Of a stretch of DNA of 64,000 bases, positions 1 through 11,279 are shown piece after piece. Location of the stretch: the NCBI GenBank assembly GCA_017591395.1, contig WEDG01002931.1, positions 124,001 through 188,000 of the forward strand. The letters are read 5' to 3'. The position numbers and the translations under genes were made by a program. Source of the stretch: Schistocephalus solidus. Lineage: Eukaryota > Platyhelminthes > Cestoda > Diphyllobothriidea > Diphyllobothriidae. The notes under the pieces were generated by a model. The model had not been told where the DNA came from. It worked only from the letters and a program-made list of their open reading frames with translations, and searched no databases. The first letter of the stretch is position 1. Each line of letters begins with the position of its first letter.

Positions 1-720
1 GAGGGCAATTTCGGTGTTGCATGCCATCAGACGAGCCTTTTTGGATTTCGATGAAGATCTTTTTGCTAAGACCTTTGGAACATTCATTAGGCCACATTTG
101 GAATATGCTATGCACGCCTGGAAACCCTGGACAGTTCAAGATCAGAACTGCCTCGAAAGAGTCCAGAGGAAAGCCACCAAAATGGTTAGAAGTCAAAGCT
201 CCTTGCCATATCCCACCCGCCTAATGAATCTTAATCTGTTCCCTTTGAGTTAAAGGCAAATGCGTGGTGATCTCCTGCAGACATTCCGCATTGTGAAGGG
301 ATTGGATTGTTGCCTGGAATTCTCGGACTTCTTTGAATTTGCCACCACGACCCATCTCCGAGGTTACCCATTGAAACTGCGTGTCCAGCAGGCGAGACTG
401 GATGTGCGCAAGTTCTCCTTCTCTGTCAGAGTGGTTAAACCATGGAATGCCCTCCCTGAAGACGTTGTGATGTCACCATCGCTGGAAAGCTTTAAAAGGA
501 ACCTTGACAGTTTTATGTTCCGCAACGAGCCTGAGCGATGAGGCATTTATCTTAACCCTCGAGAGTCGTGCACCACTTGTCAAATTTATGACTGCCTTTT
601 GTACCTTGGCAACCCACACGGTTTCTCTGTATACCGCACTTAATTTTACGTTACAAATAGGGTACTCAAAGGCCCATGCCTATTTCCCTCAATAAATTGA
701 ATTGAATTGAATTGAATTGA
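1..720 (+). mobile_element. CR1-like LINE, 3'-terminal fragment
   Basis: This is the C-terminal part of a reverse transcriptase polyprotein from a CR1/jockey-type non-LTR retrotransposon. Frame one (14-253) holds the post-palm motif FIRPHLEYAM, then LERVQRKATKMV. After a TAA at 251-253 the reading continues in another frame (260-541) with GDLLQTFRIVKG, LKLRVQQARLDVRKFSFS and RVVKPWNALPEDVV. This is the usual tail of this RT family. The element is 5' truncated by the window edge. It ends in a tandem TTGAA-type repeat at about 693-720, and such short 3' repeats are characteristic of CR1-like elements. It is a dead copy, since at least one stop or frame change separates the two halves. Confidence 0.85.
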
Positions 721-1250
721 ATAATACAAATATGAAGATTGTAGGACTGCATTGAAAGTTTCTTACCGTTGAACTCTTCCTGCTCCTAATCTTTTTTCAC
801 CTTTAGTAATCAGTCAAATAAGTATAATTAGTCGGCAGACCCCACACCGGAATCGACTGCGCTCGCATTTGATTGGAAGTACTTATCCCTTCGAATCGAC
901 CGCAGACGTTTATACCTCTGTCGAATGAATACTCTCGAATGTCAATAATAGACTAATCTTGACTCTAACCATTCTTACCTGATACATTCATCCCCATTCT
1001 GTAAAGCTGTTTTAACTTCACATTTTGCTATTTCTGAACCTTGGAAAAGAGGTTTTTTTCTTATAACAAACTCTTCATTTTGAACACTGCTTTTTAAGCA
1101 AACAAACAAACCAAAGCAAAAGTTGTTAATGAAAAGAGGAGTTTTTTTAGGTTTTTTTCCTGTGTTCTAAGGATTTGACGGCACCCAAGCAGTGCCAAAT
1201 CAATAAACCTATTTTATTTTTTTATTTTTTACTCAAATTCAATTCTTCAA
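721..1250. other. no gene seen
   Basis: AT-rich DNA with T-rich runs, for example near 1141-1160 and 1213-1230. I see no supported coding or RNA feature. Weak similarity to the 3' ends of neighbouring LINEs (an AATAAA-like string near 1200) could mean a decayed tail. Confidence 0.5.
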
Positions 1251-4200
1251 GATGGTGAATGCGTTACCATGCACAAAGCATTCCGTTTAGGGGAAGCGGG
1301 TGTTTCACGTGAACTTTCATCACCAAGGCCTCTTGAAAATGATCTTCAGGCTTCATGCCTCCTAGGACGGAGAATGGCTCTCCATAACTCACTCAGGGAT
1401 GTCTTTTTTCAGCCGAATAACAAACCAACGTTAAAGCACAAAATGAGGATGCTGAGAACAGAAATGAAAAGGAGAACAGAAAAAGGGAAAATGGCTCCAA
1501 ATCAATGACGGGAAAATAAAAGTGAAGAACAGGTCTTTCTTGTGGCAGACACCGTACATCATAAAGGCAGGTCCTCACACAGACGTGGGACACTAAATAC
1601 GAAGTACCCAACTGTACATAGCTCGAATAATAAAAGGAACGCTCTCCAGAACTCAGAGGACGACCACTCATCAGAACTCAATGTGGGCGGGATGGACACA
1701 AATTCATCTCGGAAAGCACTGACAGACTTTAGCATTCAAACGCACGAAGTGAGCAGAAGTCTATAAAGAGGAGTTACCCAGTTTAAATTGAGATGTTTTC
1801 ATACTAATGCTCAGAGTCTCCATTCGAAAGTAGAAGAACTCAAAGCATTAGTCTCAGACCCAATCCCCGATGTCATTGCCAATACGGAAACGTGGCTCAA
1901 AGCCGAAATCGCGGAGAGTGAGGTTTCGATAGATCGATACGAACTATTTCTAAGAAACCGAGAACATAGACATGAAGGTGGAGTGCCGTATACGTTAGGA
2001 CAGGTATATCAGCCATCGAACGAGTGCACGCCATCTTCCTTGAATATGAATTTCCCTAAATAAAGATTAAAAAGGATTGTTCACAAAACCTACAATTCTT
2101 GATGATTTACAGACCCCCTTATATTCCAAGTGCAGCTCAAGGAATTTGCAAGTCACCAGGATGTGCTTATTGCTGGAGATTTCAATGCACATTCAGTAGA
2201 CTGGGTAAATCTGACAGTTGATGGTATGCCAACTTCCTTTGGCCACAAGCTAATGGATCTCACTATTGACCATGCTCTGGCAAAGAAGGTTAACATACCA
2301 ACGAAATTTAGAGAGAACCAGAGAGTAAATTTCCTCGACCTCGTATTTACGAAGGACTTCTCTAAAATTAATTACGTGTATCCTATTGTTCCCCTCGGTA
2401 AGAGTGACCATATTACGCTGATGTGGGATTAGTCACTTTATTCTCAGCGCAAAAAGAGAACGGAACGTAAGCAAAAATATGGAAGGCCGATTTTTACGCG
2501 ATGAAGAAAGAACTGATGTCTATGAGATGGGACTGTTTGCTTAAAGGGGAACCAGAGGATGACTGGCAATCGTTTAAGAACGTTTCACTCGATCTGATTG
2601 AACGCTTTTGTCCAGTGAAGGTGCAAAAAAAGACTGTCGCCCTGCCTGGTTAACAAGAAAACTTAAGAGGCAGTTAAAGAAGAAGAATAAAAACTGGGAG
2701 GTATTCAGTGAAACAGAGGCAGCAGAGCATCTCAAGGAATTCCTCCCCCGCATAAATGCTGTCAAAAAATGATCCGTCGGGCAAGGAAAAGCTCTGAATC
2801 AAGAATTATTCAACAGGCTGAAAATAAACCAAAAGTTTTATTCAATTATATCAATAGTCGATTAAAAAACAAGGACCCAGTTGCAGTACTTATGGATGGG
2901 AATGGTGTTGAAATCTTTGAAAGTTGCGAGAAAGCCGAGTTCTTTGGTTGGTTATTTGCCTCGGTATTCACTAGAGAACCGGAACTTCAGCTTGAAAACG
3001 ACAACAGCGGTGTTATAGATGCCGGTTCAGTGCTTGAATTTATACTCTTCCCGGAACCTCTCGTGGAACGAGAACTGCAAAATCTCAAAGAAGCCAAGTC
3101 ATCTGGTCCGGACGATTTACCGCCAAAGTTCTTGAAAGAATTGGCAGGCGAACTCTCCAAGCCACTAACGCATATATTCAATTCGTCCTTTGAATCTGGG
3201 AAACTGCCATCCGAATGGAAGGCAGCAAATATATACCCATACACAAGATCGAGGCTCGATCTAATGTCAACAGTTATCGGCCTGTCAGCCTTACCTCCAT
3301 TTGCTGTAAAATAATGGAATCAATAATTAAGAAGGCGACCATGAAGTTCCTTGAGGAAAACCGATTACTCTCAGAGCTCCAGCATGGCTTCAGACAGAGT
3401 CGCTCTTGTCTTTCCACTTTATTGCTCTCTACAGAGCAATGGACTCGTGCATTCGAGGAAGTTGGTAGGGTTGACGTCATCTACACTGATTTCAAAAGGC
3501 GTTTGACAGTGTCCACACAAATTTCTTATCTATAAATTATCTGAAATTGGAATAAGAGGAATGCTGCTGAAATTGATTGCAGATTTTCTTACAGCAAGAT
3601 TTCAAACTGTTTGCATCGATACCTCGAAGTCAACACCTACGCCGGTTCTAAGTGGTGTCCCCGAGGCTCCGTCTTAGGGCCATTACTTTTCTTTCAACAA
3701 CTGTGTTGAAGACCTGGGTTGCAGTGCCGTCATGTTTGCAAACGATTTTAAATTGTGGAGGCTCATCAGATCTGATGCCCATAGGCACGCACTTCAAGAG
3801 AGTCTCAACCATCTTAGCAGCTAGTCTGCTCGTTGGCTCTTAAATTTTACCGTTGGGAAGTGTGTTGTCCTAAGACTCCGTACCATAAAGACCAGTAAAG
3901 AGGATGATTCCTACCAATACCTTCTCAATGGGCAGCCCCTTTCGATTGTTGAGGAACAGAAGGACCTCAGTGTTCTAATAAACTCCTCACTCAAACCACC
4001 TTCACAGTGTGTACCGGCAGATAAACGCGCAACACAAGTTTTATTTGCGCTCAGACGTGGATTTGTGCAGATTGATAAGGAAATATTCCGAAAAACTTAC
4101 GGAGCATTTATTCGATCTCATTGGAATATGCCGTCCAGGCCTGGCGTCCGTGGTTTAAGAAGGCTTATCTACAGCTCGAACGAGTACAGGTGAGGGCTCC

Positions 4201-4745
4201 GAAGATGTTCAAGAATCTTAGTCAGCTGCCTCACGAAACCAGACTAGTTGAACTTGACTTTTTTCCTCTCAATTACAGGCAACTTCGCGGTGACCTCATC
4301 CAAACTTACCGGATTATCAGAGGCTGCGAGTGTGCCTAGAATTTGCTGACTTTTTCGAATTGGCTGAGACGAACATCTGCGGGGTCCTTCATTTAGACTG
4401 CAGAGGAAATTCGTCCACACGGACGTCCGTCGGAACGTCTTTTTCGCAGAGGGTCGTTGGTGCATGTAACGAACTCCCTGATGAGGTGGTCCTTTCAGAA
4501 ACTGTTGACACATTTAAATGCAAACTGGATACTCATTTGCTGATAAACTATTGTTAATATAATGAAGCTTGTGTAAGTAGTGGCAGCTTATGCCTGGCCC
4601 ACACATATCGATGACCTTACGTTTTCATTTGTCAGAGTTATTGCGGTAAACGTTTATTCGTTTTTCATTTTTGAATGTGAATAGGGAGCTCAAGGGCTAA
4701 AGCCTAATTCCCTCAATCATTTGACTTAAAGTGACTTGAAAGTAA
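1250..4745 (+). mobile_element. CR1-like LINE, nearly full length but decayed
   Basis: Order along the + strand: a basic, possibly ORF1-derived stretch (about 1269-1766); an APE-type endonuclease (1788-2432) with NAQSLHSKVEELKALV, TETWL, GDFNAHS and a terminal SDHI motif; a linker; reverse transcriptase (2769-3840) with SSGPDDLPPKFLKEL, NSYRPVSLTSICCKIMES and LQHGFRQSRSCLSTLL; and the C-terminal region (4121-4557) with NICGVLHLDC and ELPDEVV. The catalytic box at 3735-3746 reads FAND instead of FADD. Frames shift near 2063, 3240, 3530, 3650 and 4339, so no intact protein is possible. The 3' end near 4700-4740 resembles that of the copy at 1-720, including the CCCTCAAT string before a degenerate TGACTT-type tail. 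The element would have encoded endonuclease and RT for target-primed reverse transcription. Confidence 0.85.
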
Positions 4746-4789
4746 CTAAAATGAAAGATTGAGAGTGTTTAAGTGATGGTGAAATATTA

Positions 4790-5330
4790 TAAATGTAAGC
4801 AAAGACAAAGAAAACCTAGCACAGTGCCTTGAAGGAAAGTAGGGGTCTCAGCTGAAAATGAGGACTCCACGTAGTCTTTTCGTTTCCGATTACGTAGATA
4901 TGACGTAAGGAAATCGGTAAGAGCACTACGAAGCCTTAAGCTTCCAGTTTAATTATGAGTCTCCTATGAGGCACTTTATCAAACGCTTTACTTAGGTTAA
5001 AATAAATAGCGATCACCGATAGATGATCATTACGAAGAGAAGTAAGTTAATTTAGAAAATACATGTGACATGTTTCGCAAGAGCGTTGTGTAAGAAGCCA
5101 TTGTAGGAAGAGTTGAGAAGTTGATTGGTTATGCAAAAATCTGTTATTTGTACGGCAATTAGTTTTTCAAAGAGCTTAACAAGAGAAGGTGTTTTATGAA
5201 CACCGCGATAATTGTGAACATCCGATCGTAGGCCAGATTTTAAGACTAGAATAATAAAATAGGCTTTTCAATAATCAGTAAAGAAAACATGCTCGAGAAA
5301 AAGTGAGAACACTGCTCAACAAAGGGGGAA
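4790..5330 (-). mobile_element. LINE reverse transcriptase fragment
   Basis: Read on the minus strand, this stretch gives broken RT motifs. From 5'-most to 3'-most they are: NYRGVHKTPSLVKLFEKLIA near 5200-5140; then DKVPHRRLIIKLEA near 4985-4940 (motif A region); then a frame with SSFSAETPTFLQGTVLGF near 4860-4810 (motif B region). Stops and frameshifts are frequent. It lies directly after the 3' end of the + strand CR1-like copy, in the opposite direction. It is therefore a separate insertion and belongs to a different LINE lineage. Confidence 0.6.
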
Positions 5331-5519
5331 AATTGCTTAGCTGTTTACTAGGGGAATTCGGGATGTTGTCGGTTCCAGCTGAGTGTGATTGATTAAGTTA
5401 GCTTATCTGTTTCCGAATTTTTGTAGGAACGAAATCAATGTTTATTTGCAACCCATTAGTTTTCAGAGGAATTGAGGGGATAGTGTTGGTTTCAAGGGTA
5501 AAATAATTGTTTTCGTTTA

Positions 5520-6030
5520 TATTTTCTACTGGTTAGTCGTGTGTTACTTTATGTAGCTGCACTGCAAGTGTTTGCTGACGATGGTGGAGCAGATACTGAA
5601 AGTATGTTTTGGTCATTCCGATTTTTATCCAAATGTGCTTTTGATTATGCATAATACCGCTATTTGGTCGGTTGCGACCTCGACAGCGCGGTTTTTGCTT
5701 GGCATATGCTTAGGCTTGGCCTGCTTGGGTTGACGCCTTGGTTTAATCTGTTTTTTTTTGTTGGAATGGCCTGAAACGTTTCTTCATTTTCTGGGATCCC
5801 TGCCAGTTGCCTTTTTTCGATACTTCAGACTGTTTAACGGCTTCCGCAAGCCCTGTAGACGCAGCGTTATCTTCCAAATTCAATGTTATGGCTGAGGAAG
5901 CTGTGTATGCACATGTGCGTTTCTCAACCTCATGTTCCGTCGTTACTGACTGCTTATTTTTGGGTAAAATGCGAGTAAGTTTCTTCAATTTCTGTATCTT
6001 GATCCTCAGCCCATGCATATCCCTGTCAAT
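5520..6030 (-). mobile_element. possible LINE ORF1 remnant
   Basis: A minus-strand open frame (6018-5743) encodes a lysine-rich peptide beginning MHGLRIKIQKLKKLTRILPK and ending KKRFRPFQQKKTD. More basic sequence follows in neighbouring frames down to about 5520. It sits upstream, in the minus-strand sense, of the RT fragment at 4790-5330. That fits the position of a nucleic-acid-binding ORF1, but I recognise no domain. An unrelated chance open frame remains possible. Confidence 0.3.
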
Positions 6031-6220
6031 CTGGAAACAATTTTGGAATAAGTTTAAAGCATTTCACACACGCTTTGTCCACTTAATTGACATTCAACAA
6101 ACTTATTAGTCTTGGCCCGTTTGGTGGGAGGCGACTTTAAGGAAATATTTTCGGAAGTGTAGTCATTAATATTATGAATATTATTTAGTCCATCACTTAA
6201 ATTTAAATCATTAGGTTTGG

Positions 6221-6292
6221 CATGTGGCTATAGCTCAGTGGTATCACCATCATTTCGCGCACACCCATGTCCTGGTTCGAACCTTGGCAATC
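6221..6292 (+). pseudogene. tRNA-like sequence (tRNA pseudogene or SINE head)
   Basis: Contains an A-box-like string (TAGCTCAGTGGT, about 6231-6242) and, about 40 bp further on, a good B-box (GGTTCGAACC, 6274-6283). The spacing is that of a tRNA gene. The D-stem and part of the T-stem do not pair properly and no clean acceptor stem can be drawn. A functional tRNA is therefore unlikely, and a tRNA-derived SINE head or pseudogene is the better call. Confidence 0.5.
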
Positions 6293-6640
6293 TTACGTAT
6301 TTTGCACGATTATGGAAGGTATATTTTGACTTCCATTATAGATCCCAAAAACGATTAAGGGTGTTAACGTTGTGAGACGAAATTTTTAGCGGGAGCAACT
6401 TTATAAATTAAAGATCGAAATAACTCAGTTTTTGTAGACTGGAAGATCAAGTAGAGCTGCTGGCGAGAAATTTACAGGAGGCTATCGGTCGTTTCCGCTG
6501 CTGCCCTCTAGCAAGCTTATGAGGAGGAAGCGAATATCCAGTGGAATTCAAAGCCTAATAAGTAAAGTCCACAAAAGCGTCCAGTAGACCGAAATCTCAA
6601 AAGGAATAAATTCCTTGGAATTCGGAAATTTTAAACCGAA
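6293..6640. other. no gene seen
   Basis: Unassigned AT-rich DNA following the tRNA-like sequence. If that sequence is a SINE head, its body could lie here. I see no other copy of this stretch in the window to support that. Confidence 0.4.
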
Positions 6641-6880
6641 TTTGAAGTTCTTTCTCAGTAAATGAGCATCTAGTTTAGATTTATATTTTCAAGGAGTTTC
6701 TGAAACGACCACCGCGTCAATGAGACCATTTCATGCTCCAAAGCCTCTCTGTGAGAAGGCCTTTCGTCGGACATCTGTATGGACCTACTTTCTCTGCAGT
6801 TAAAACTGATGACCCCACAGATATTGATTCTCAGCCAATTTGAAGAAGTCATCAAAATATACAGCACAGTCACGAACTCT
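6640..6880 (-). mobile_element. CR1-like LINE C-terminal fragment
   Basis: The minus-strand frame 6873-6670 reads NICGVISFNCRESRSIQMSD and then REALEHEMVSLTRWSFQKLLE. It aligns by eye with the C-terminal block of the CR1-like copy at 1250-4745 (NICGVLHLDC ... ELPDEVV ... FKCKLD). Only this end segment is present. It is inverted relative to its neighbours and is a small dead fragment. Confidence 0.6.
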
Positions 6881-7079
6881 GAAAATCACTGCGTCACAAT
6901 AGACACACGCTTCCGAAATTGGCAGCAGTCGAGCTGTTTAAATCTCATTCTTGGAAGAGATGGCAATTGTATCCTTGGAATAAGTTCTCATGCACCCCTT
7001 TAATGAAATGATCATTGCGTTTTTGCTTGGGTTTACAGTCATTTTTCTTTACCAGAACTTCGAGCAATTAGGGAAAGAA

Positions 7080-8880
7080 ATTTAGGGAAAGGGGAGTATA
7101 CCAAAATGAAAGAAGTACTGAATGAGCTAGACTGAAGCCCTGCACACATAACTAAACCAAATGCAGTTTGGTTCTTCTTAAGTAACTTGATTCAGCCGTT
7201 CATATAGAGCTGCTGTCCACTTAAAAGGAGATCCTGCGTCTCCCGACCCGAGAAGGTGACATCGGAAATAAAAAGAAATCTGAAGAAGAAAAGGAGACTA
7301 TGGAGAACATACGGCAGATATAAATAACCCGAACATTTTTCCGCTTTAAGAAACAGCGAAATCGGTGTCGAAATCTTCTGAGGAAAAAATATCAGCCTTT
7401 GATTCCGAAATAGGCAAGGGCATACCAAGAAACGCTAAAAGTTTATTTGCTTACGTGAATAAGGCAAACCGAAGTCAGGACTCCATTACTTGACTAAAAT
7501 ATGATCAGGGAAACTAGCTTACCGATAACTGTGAAAACAACAACCGCTTATCCTATTTCTTTTTGTCCGTATATACAGAAGAACAGCCTTTTGACGAGGA
7601 AGAACACAAAGTATTGCCACACTTCAGATAAACTAAGCAGTGTGACATTCCCAGCAGACACAGTAAGAAAAACTCTGAAACAGCTACAGGCCACTACATC
7701 ACCTGCCCCCGATGGCATATCCACAAACGTTCCAAATGAACTCAGTGACCAACTGACCTCTCTGATTTCCGAGATCTTTAAAGTTCAATGGAGGTGGAGG
7801 TTTTGCCTACCAAGTGGAAGCTAGCCAACATGAACCCAATCTCTAAAGTTGGAAAGAGAATATCACAAAATAGCTCCGGATCAGTCAGGCTCACAAGGAT
7901 TTGTTGCAAAATAATGGAAACGATACATAACTGCCGGGTTTATCCTCCGAAATTTTAAAACTATTGATATTAGACTCCGCCTTTATAAAATGTACGTTAG
8001 ACCTGGCCTGGAATACTGCTCGTTTCTATTAAGCCTTCTGCGCGCTAGCGAACGGAAGAACATCGAATCGGTCCAACACTTCTTCACGAAAAGAATTTTA
8101 TCGTTGGAGCACCGTAATATGTCGTATCAAGAACGCTGTGGGCTTGTAAACATTGATCCCTTATGGTTTCGCCGAGTGCAGAAGGGACTATTTTTGCTGT
8201 TTAAGCTTTTGAATAATCGTAAATTTAATCCCCTTATCACTGTGAGGCAGCTTGACCATCCTCAGCGCAGCAGTCATCGCAATGTCTTTTTATTTCTTCC
8301 ATTAGCTCGCACAGTTAAGTATCGACGGTTCTTTTCGGTAAACGCCATGGCCATGTTGAATAAACTTCCCCATAATATAAAAGTCCAGCGGAGTTATTCT
8401 TTGTTTAAGATTACCATTACTAGTTTTTTGCATTCAGAACAGTTTCCAAGAATTCTTGGCGCCGACACGGTAGAATCTGTTTTCCTGTTCGACGGAGTGC
8501 GCGGCATCTGAACTCGATCCCAGGTGTTACCTTGAGGGATACGGCACCGTCTCTGCAGCCTGCACCCGTTGACTTCTTCGGCAGACAGTGAGCGACCGTA
8601 CACGGATGCTTTCTTGCCTGAGGCAGAATCCCGGTTCCTAGCAAAGACAGAGAGACTGCATACAGACTGCAATTGTGTTAGCCCTTCCCTGATCTGAATT
8701 GCTATCATCCTTAAGGCGGCAGTTTTTTCTCCTGAATAACATGAAAATAGGAAAAACACTTATAATGATATATATTCAGGAGTTTTTTTCACTGCCAGCC
8801 TCTACCCACTGAATATTTCATCTGACAATGCCTGTAAACCGGTATTAAATACAACTATTATTATTATTATTATTATAAAA
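7080..8880 (+). mobile_element. second LINE family (jockey/CR1-like), internally deleted
   Basis: Sequence from about 7200 carries the basic linker that precedes LINE RT domains (KRNLKKKRRLWR near 7268-7305), with several stops. The RT start (7501-7930) shows KTLKQLQATTSPAPDGIST and, after a frame change, a degenerate stretch ending RICCKIMETI. The central palm, including the catalytic box, is missing. The sequence jumps near 7940 to the C-terminal domain (7990-8511), which has YVRPGLEYCSFLLSLLRASE and SVQHFFTKRILSLEHR. The element ends in an (ATT)n run at about 8857-8877. That terminal repeat and the C-terminal domain differ from the TTGAA-tailed family, so this is a separate lineage. Confidence 0.8.
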
Positions 8881-10090
8881 GGGAACTGATGATGCATATT
8901 GAAGAGAAATACTTGCCAAGTTCATCTCAAAATAGATTAAGAAGTGGTCGATCCTGCCTCAAAAACCTGCTCACATCCATGGAAAGCTGGAAGAAATCAT
9001 TAGAATTTGGTTTTTTAGTCGATGCGGTCTACATTACCATCAGCAATGCCTTTGACATGGTCCCACATAGACGTCTGATATCGACGCTCCGTCAAATGGA
9101 TTTGGCTGGCAGCCTACTCAAATGGCTGTCCAACTTCCTCACAGACGTGTCTGTATTGGTGACACCAATTCACCCCGAGAAATCGTTCACAGTGGTTTCG
9201 CAGGGGAACGTTCCGGCTCCCAGTATGTTTCTCGTATACCTGAACGACTGTCTTGATTATCTGACATGCGAGAAGGTCATTTTTGCTGATTATCTGAAGT
9301 GATGAACTTCGATTGGAAAACCGGGAGATGCGCGGAGCTTATGAAATAACTTGGATTGCTTGCAAAAGTGGTGTTATGAGTGGCTACTAAAACTTAACTT
9401 TAACAAGTGCAAAGTCAGTCGACTACGGCCTAAGTAAAGAAGGTTGATGAGGTTTTAATATCAGTACCTCATCAGATGTCACTTGCTCAAAAAGGTAAAT
9501 TATCTTAAAAGACTTTATTTTTGGATAACACCCTCTCTCATACCATCGTCTCACTGTGTTCCGATAGCAAAGAAAACGATGCATATCCTGAGAGCAATCA
9601 GGAGATCCTTCGTTAATTTTGACGAAGAACGTTATGTTCGCATGTTGGAATATTGCGTTCAGGTGTGGCACCCCTGGACGAAGCAAGATTACACTCTTTT
9701 GGAGAGAGTTCAATGGAAGGTGACGTAACTAGTCAGTATATTAGAGTGAATACCCTATGAGGGCCAAACAGAAATGCTTAACATGTTTCCTCTCTCTTAC
9801 AGAGAGTACAGCGGGGATATGATCTTGGCCTTCAAACTTGTAAGAGGAGTTGACTGTGCTCTTCAAATGGCCAATTTTTTGAATTGGTAAAAATGAAAAA
9901 TCTCCAAGGTTACCAAAAGAAATTGAACACAAACTACGCGAAACAGGAAGTGCACTGGGTGATTAAGGAAATGAACAAACTGCCTACTTCGGTTGTTCAG
10001 TCTGAGCGTTGCAATGTTTTAAAGAAGACGATGAATTTTTACTGGATAGAATTTAAAAGAAAAACCAAAAATTACACTTTTTAAGCCAGT
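8880..10090 (+). mobile_element. CR1-like LINE, RT and C-terminal fragment
   Basis: The frame 8889-9302 covers the RT palm: NRLRSGRSCLKNLLTSMESW, ISNAFDMVPHRRLISTLRQM (motif A), then VSQGNVPAPSMFLVYLND (motif B). The catalytic box at 9282-9293 reads FADY in place of FADD. After frameshifts, 9483-9728 gives the C-terminal YCVQVWHPW and LLERVQ motifs, and 9884-10084 gives a remnant of the end. It starts immediately after the (ATT)n tail of the preceding LINE. It is 5' truncated and inactive. Confidence 0.8.
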
Positions 10091-10149
10091 TAAATAATTT
10101 GATAAATAATTTGGGCCGAAAGGGATCTGGTGTCACTAACCGCCGGAAA

Positions 10150-10990
10150 CCTCATGTGCTCAATCGAAAAATACGCCTAAATATGTTATGAACACAATAA
10201 ATACATAAACATTCGACCACAGTCATAAACATCCCCGCAATTCTTTTCCTATTCTATAAAGCCATGATTTGACCCACCCAACACAAAAAATTAATGTTGG
10301 CAACAATAATTAACATAACTTTAATAAACCTATAAATACTGAGTCCGCCAATTACAAAATCAACATCATGTTAGAAACAAACAATTTTTTGAATATCGCA
10401 TAATCACAAAAAATTCATAAACGCACCATAATTCTAAATATGTAATCTGTTCCTTTCTTATCATAGTTACCAGTTGACCTATCGGACACTAAAAATAATA
10501 TGCATAAAAATTTCGACATAAATGCATAAATGTCCGATGATCATAAATTTCCGTTTTTATTTTCTTATCAAAGCCATGAGCTAACCTTTCTAATGCTAAA
10601 AATAATTTCATCAGTAAATACCAACATAACTTCACTAAACCCATTATTGTCTGCTATATACAGACGAAGCTCGAATTTATGATCTTCATATCCACGACTC
10701 GACACAGAGGACACCAAAATTATTTTGGCAATCATCCCGACAGTAACGATAACTTCAGGAAAATTAATAACAATTTGAGAGTATATATCCTCAATAAGCT
10801 TGCAGAGATTAATCGTCCACAAATTATTTTCTGACCTGTATGAGTCAATAACCAATCGAATAGTACCAAACACAATATAATAACTGGCTGGTAGCATTTG
10901 AAATGTCTTGCAGTTGAACGGTTCATGTGCATAACCCGTTTCTACCTTTTTGACATCAGTCCAACTAAGTCCAAATAATCGCCAAACCAC
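10150..10990. repeat. highly degenerate tandem repeat, period about 105 bp
   Basis: A motif of the form (GGA)CACnAAAAwTnATwTn recurs at about 10280, 10374, 10483, 10590, 10704 and 10814. The surrounding text also recurs: TTTCTTATCA at 10457 and 10561 aligns with TTTATGATCT near 10667, and AACATAACTT..TAAACC occurs near 10311 and 10624. Spacing is about 104-110 bp. Units have diverged strongly, so this resembles an old satellite-like array. A 142-codon minus-strand open frame over 10568-10996 lies entirely inside the array and is not treated as a gene. Confidence 0.55.
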
Positions 10991-11279
10991 ACACAATTTT
11001 AACGGTTGGTTGGCAGGTTTTCTGTTTTGGTTTCCCTAGAGACAGTGTCTACAATCACGGCACGATCGGCGGGTCCTCAGGAGACGACTTCGGAATCAAC
11101 TGTAAACAATTGTCCATCTTCTAACCAACTCCCTATCATTAACTATCAATTGTTGGCGTTTTCTAACTACCCTATCGATATCCTTATATTTCCATCACTA
11201 TTACAAATAAAATTTCATTATCACATCCCATCCTCTTACATATGAAGTACATATACCTTTATGTTGCATGATGTCTACC
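10991..11279. other. no gene seen
   Basis: Short AT-rich spacer between the tandem repeat and the Tc1-like remnant. Nothing recognised; one or two further degraded repeat units may be present near 11118-11150. Confidence 0.4.

Noticed and set aside
5743..6109. CRISPR-like or bacterial-type features, searched for across the window with this AT-rich region as an example
   Set aside because: No regularly spaced identical repeats, no ribosome-binding sites and no operon structure. Intron-exon architecture and metazoan transposons show the DNA is eukaryotic.
10568..10996. 142-codon minus-strand open frame
   Set aside because: Lies wholly inside the degenerate 105-bp tandem repeat and shows no known domain.
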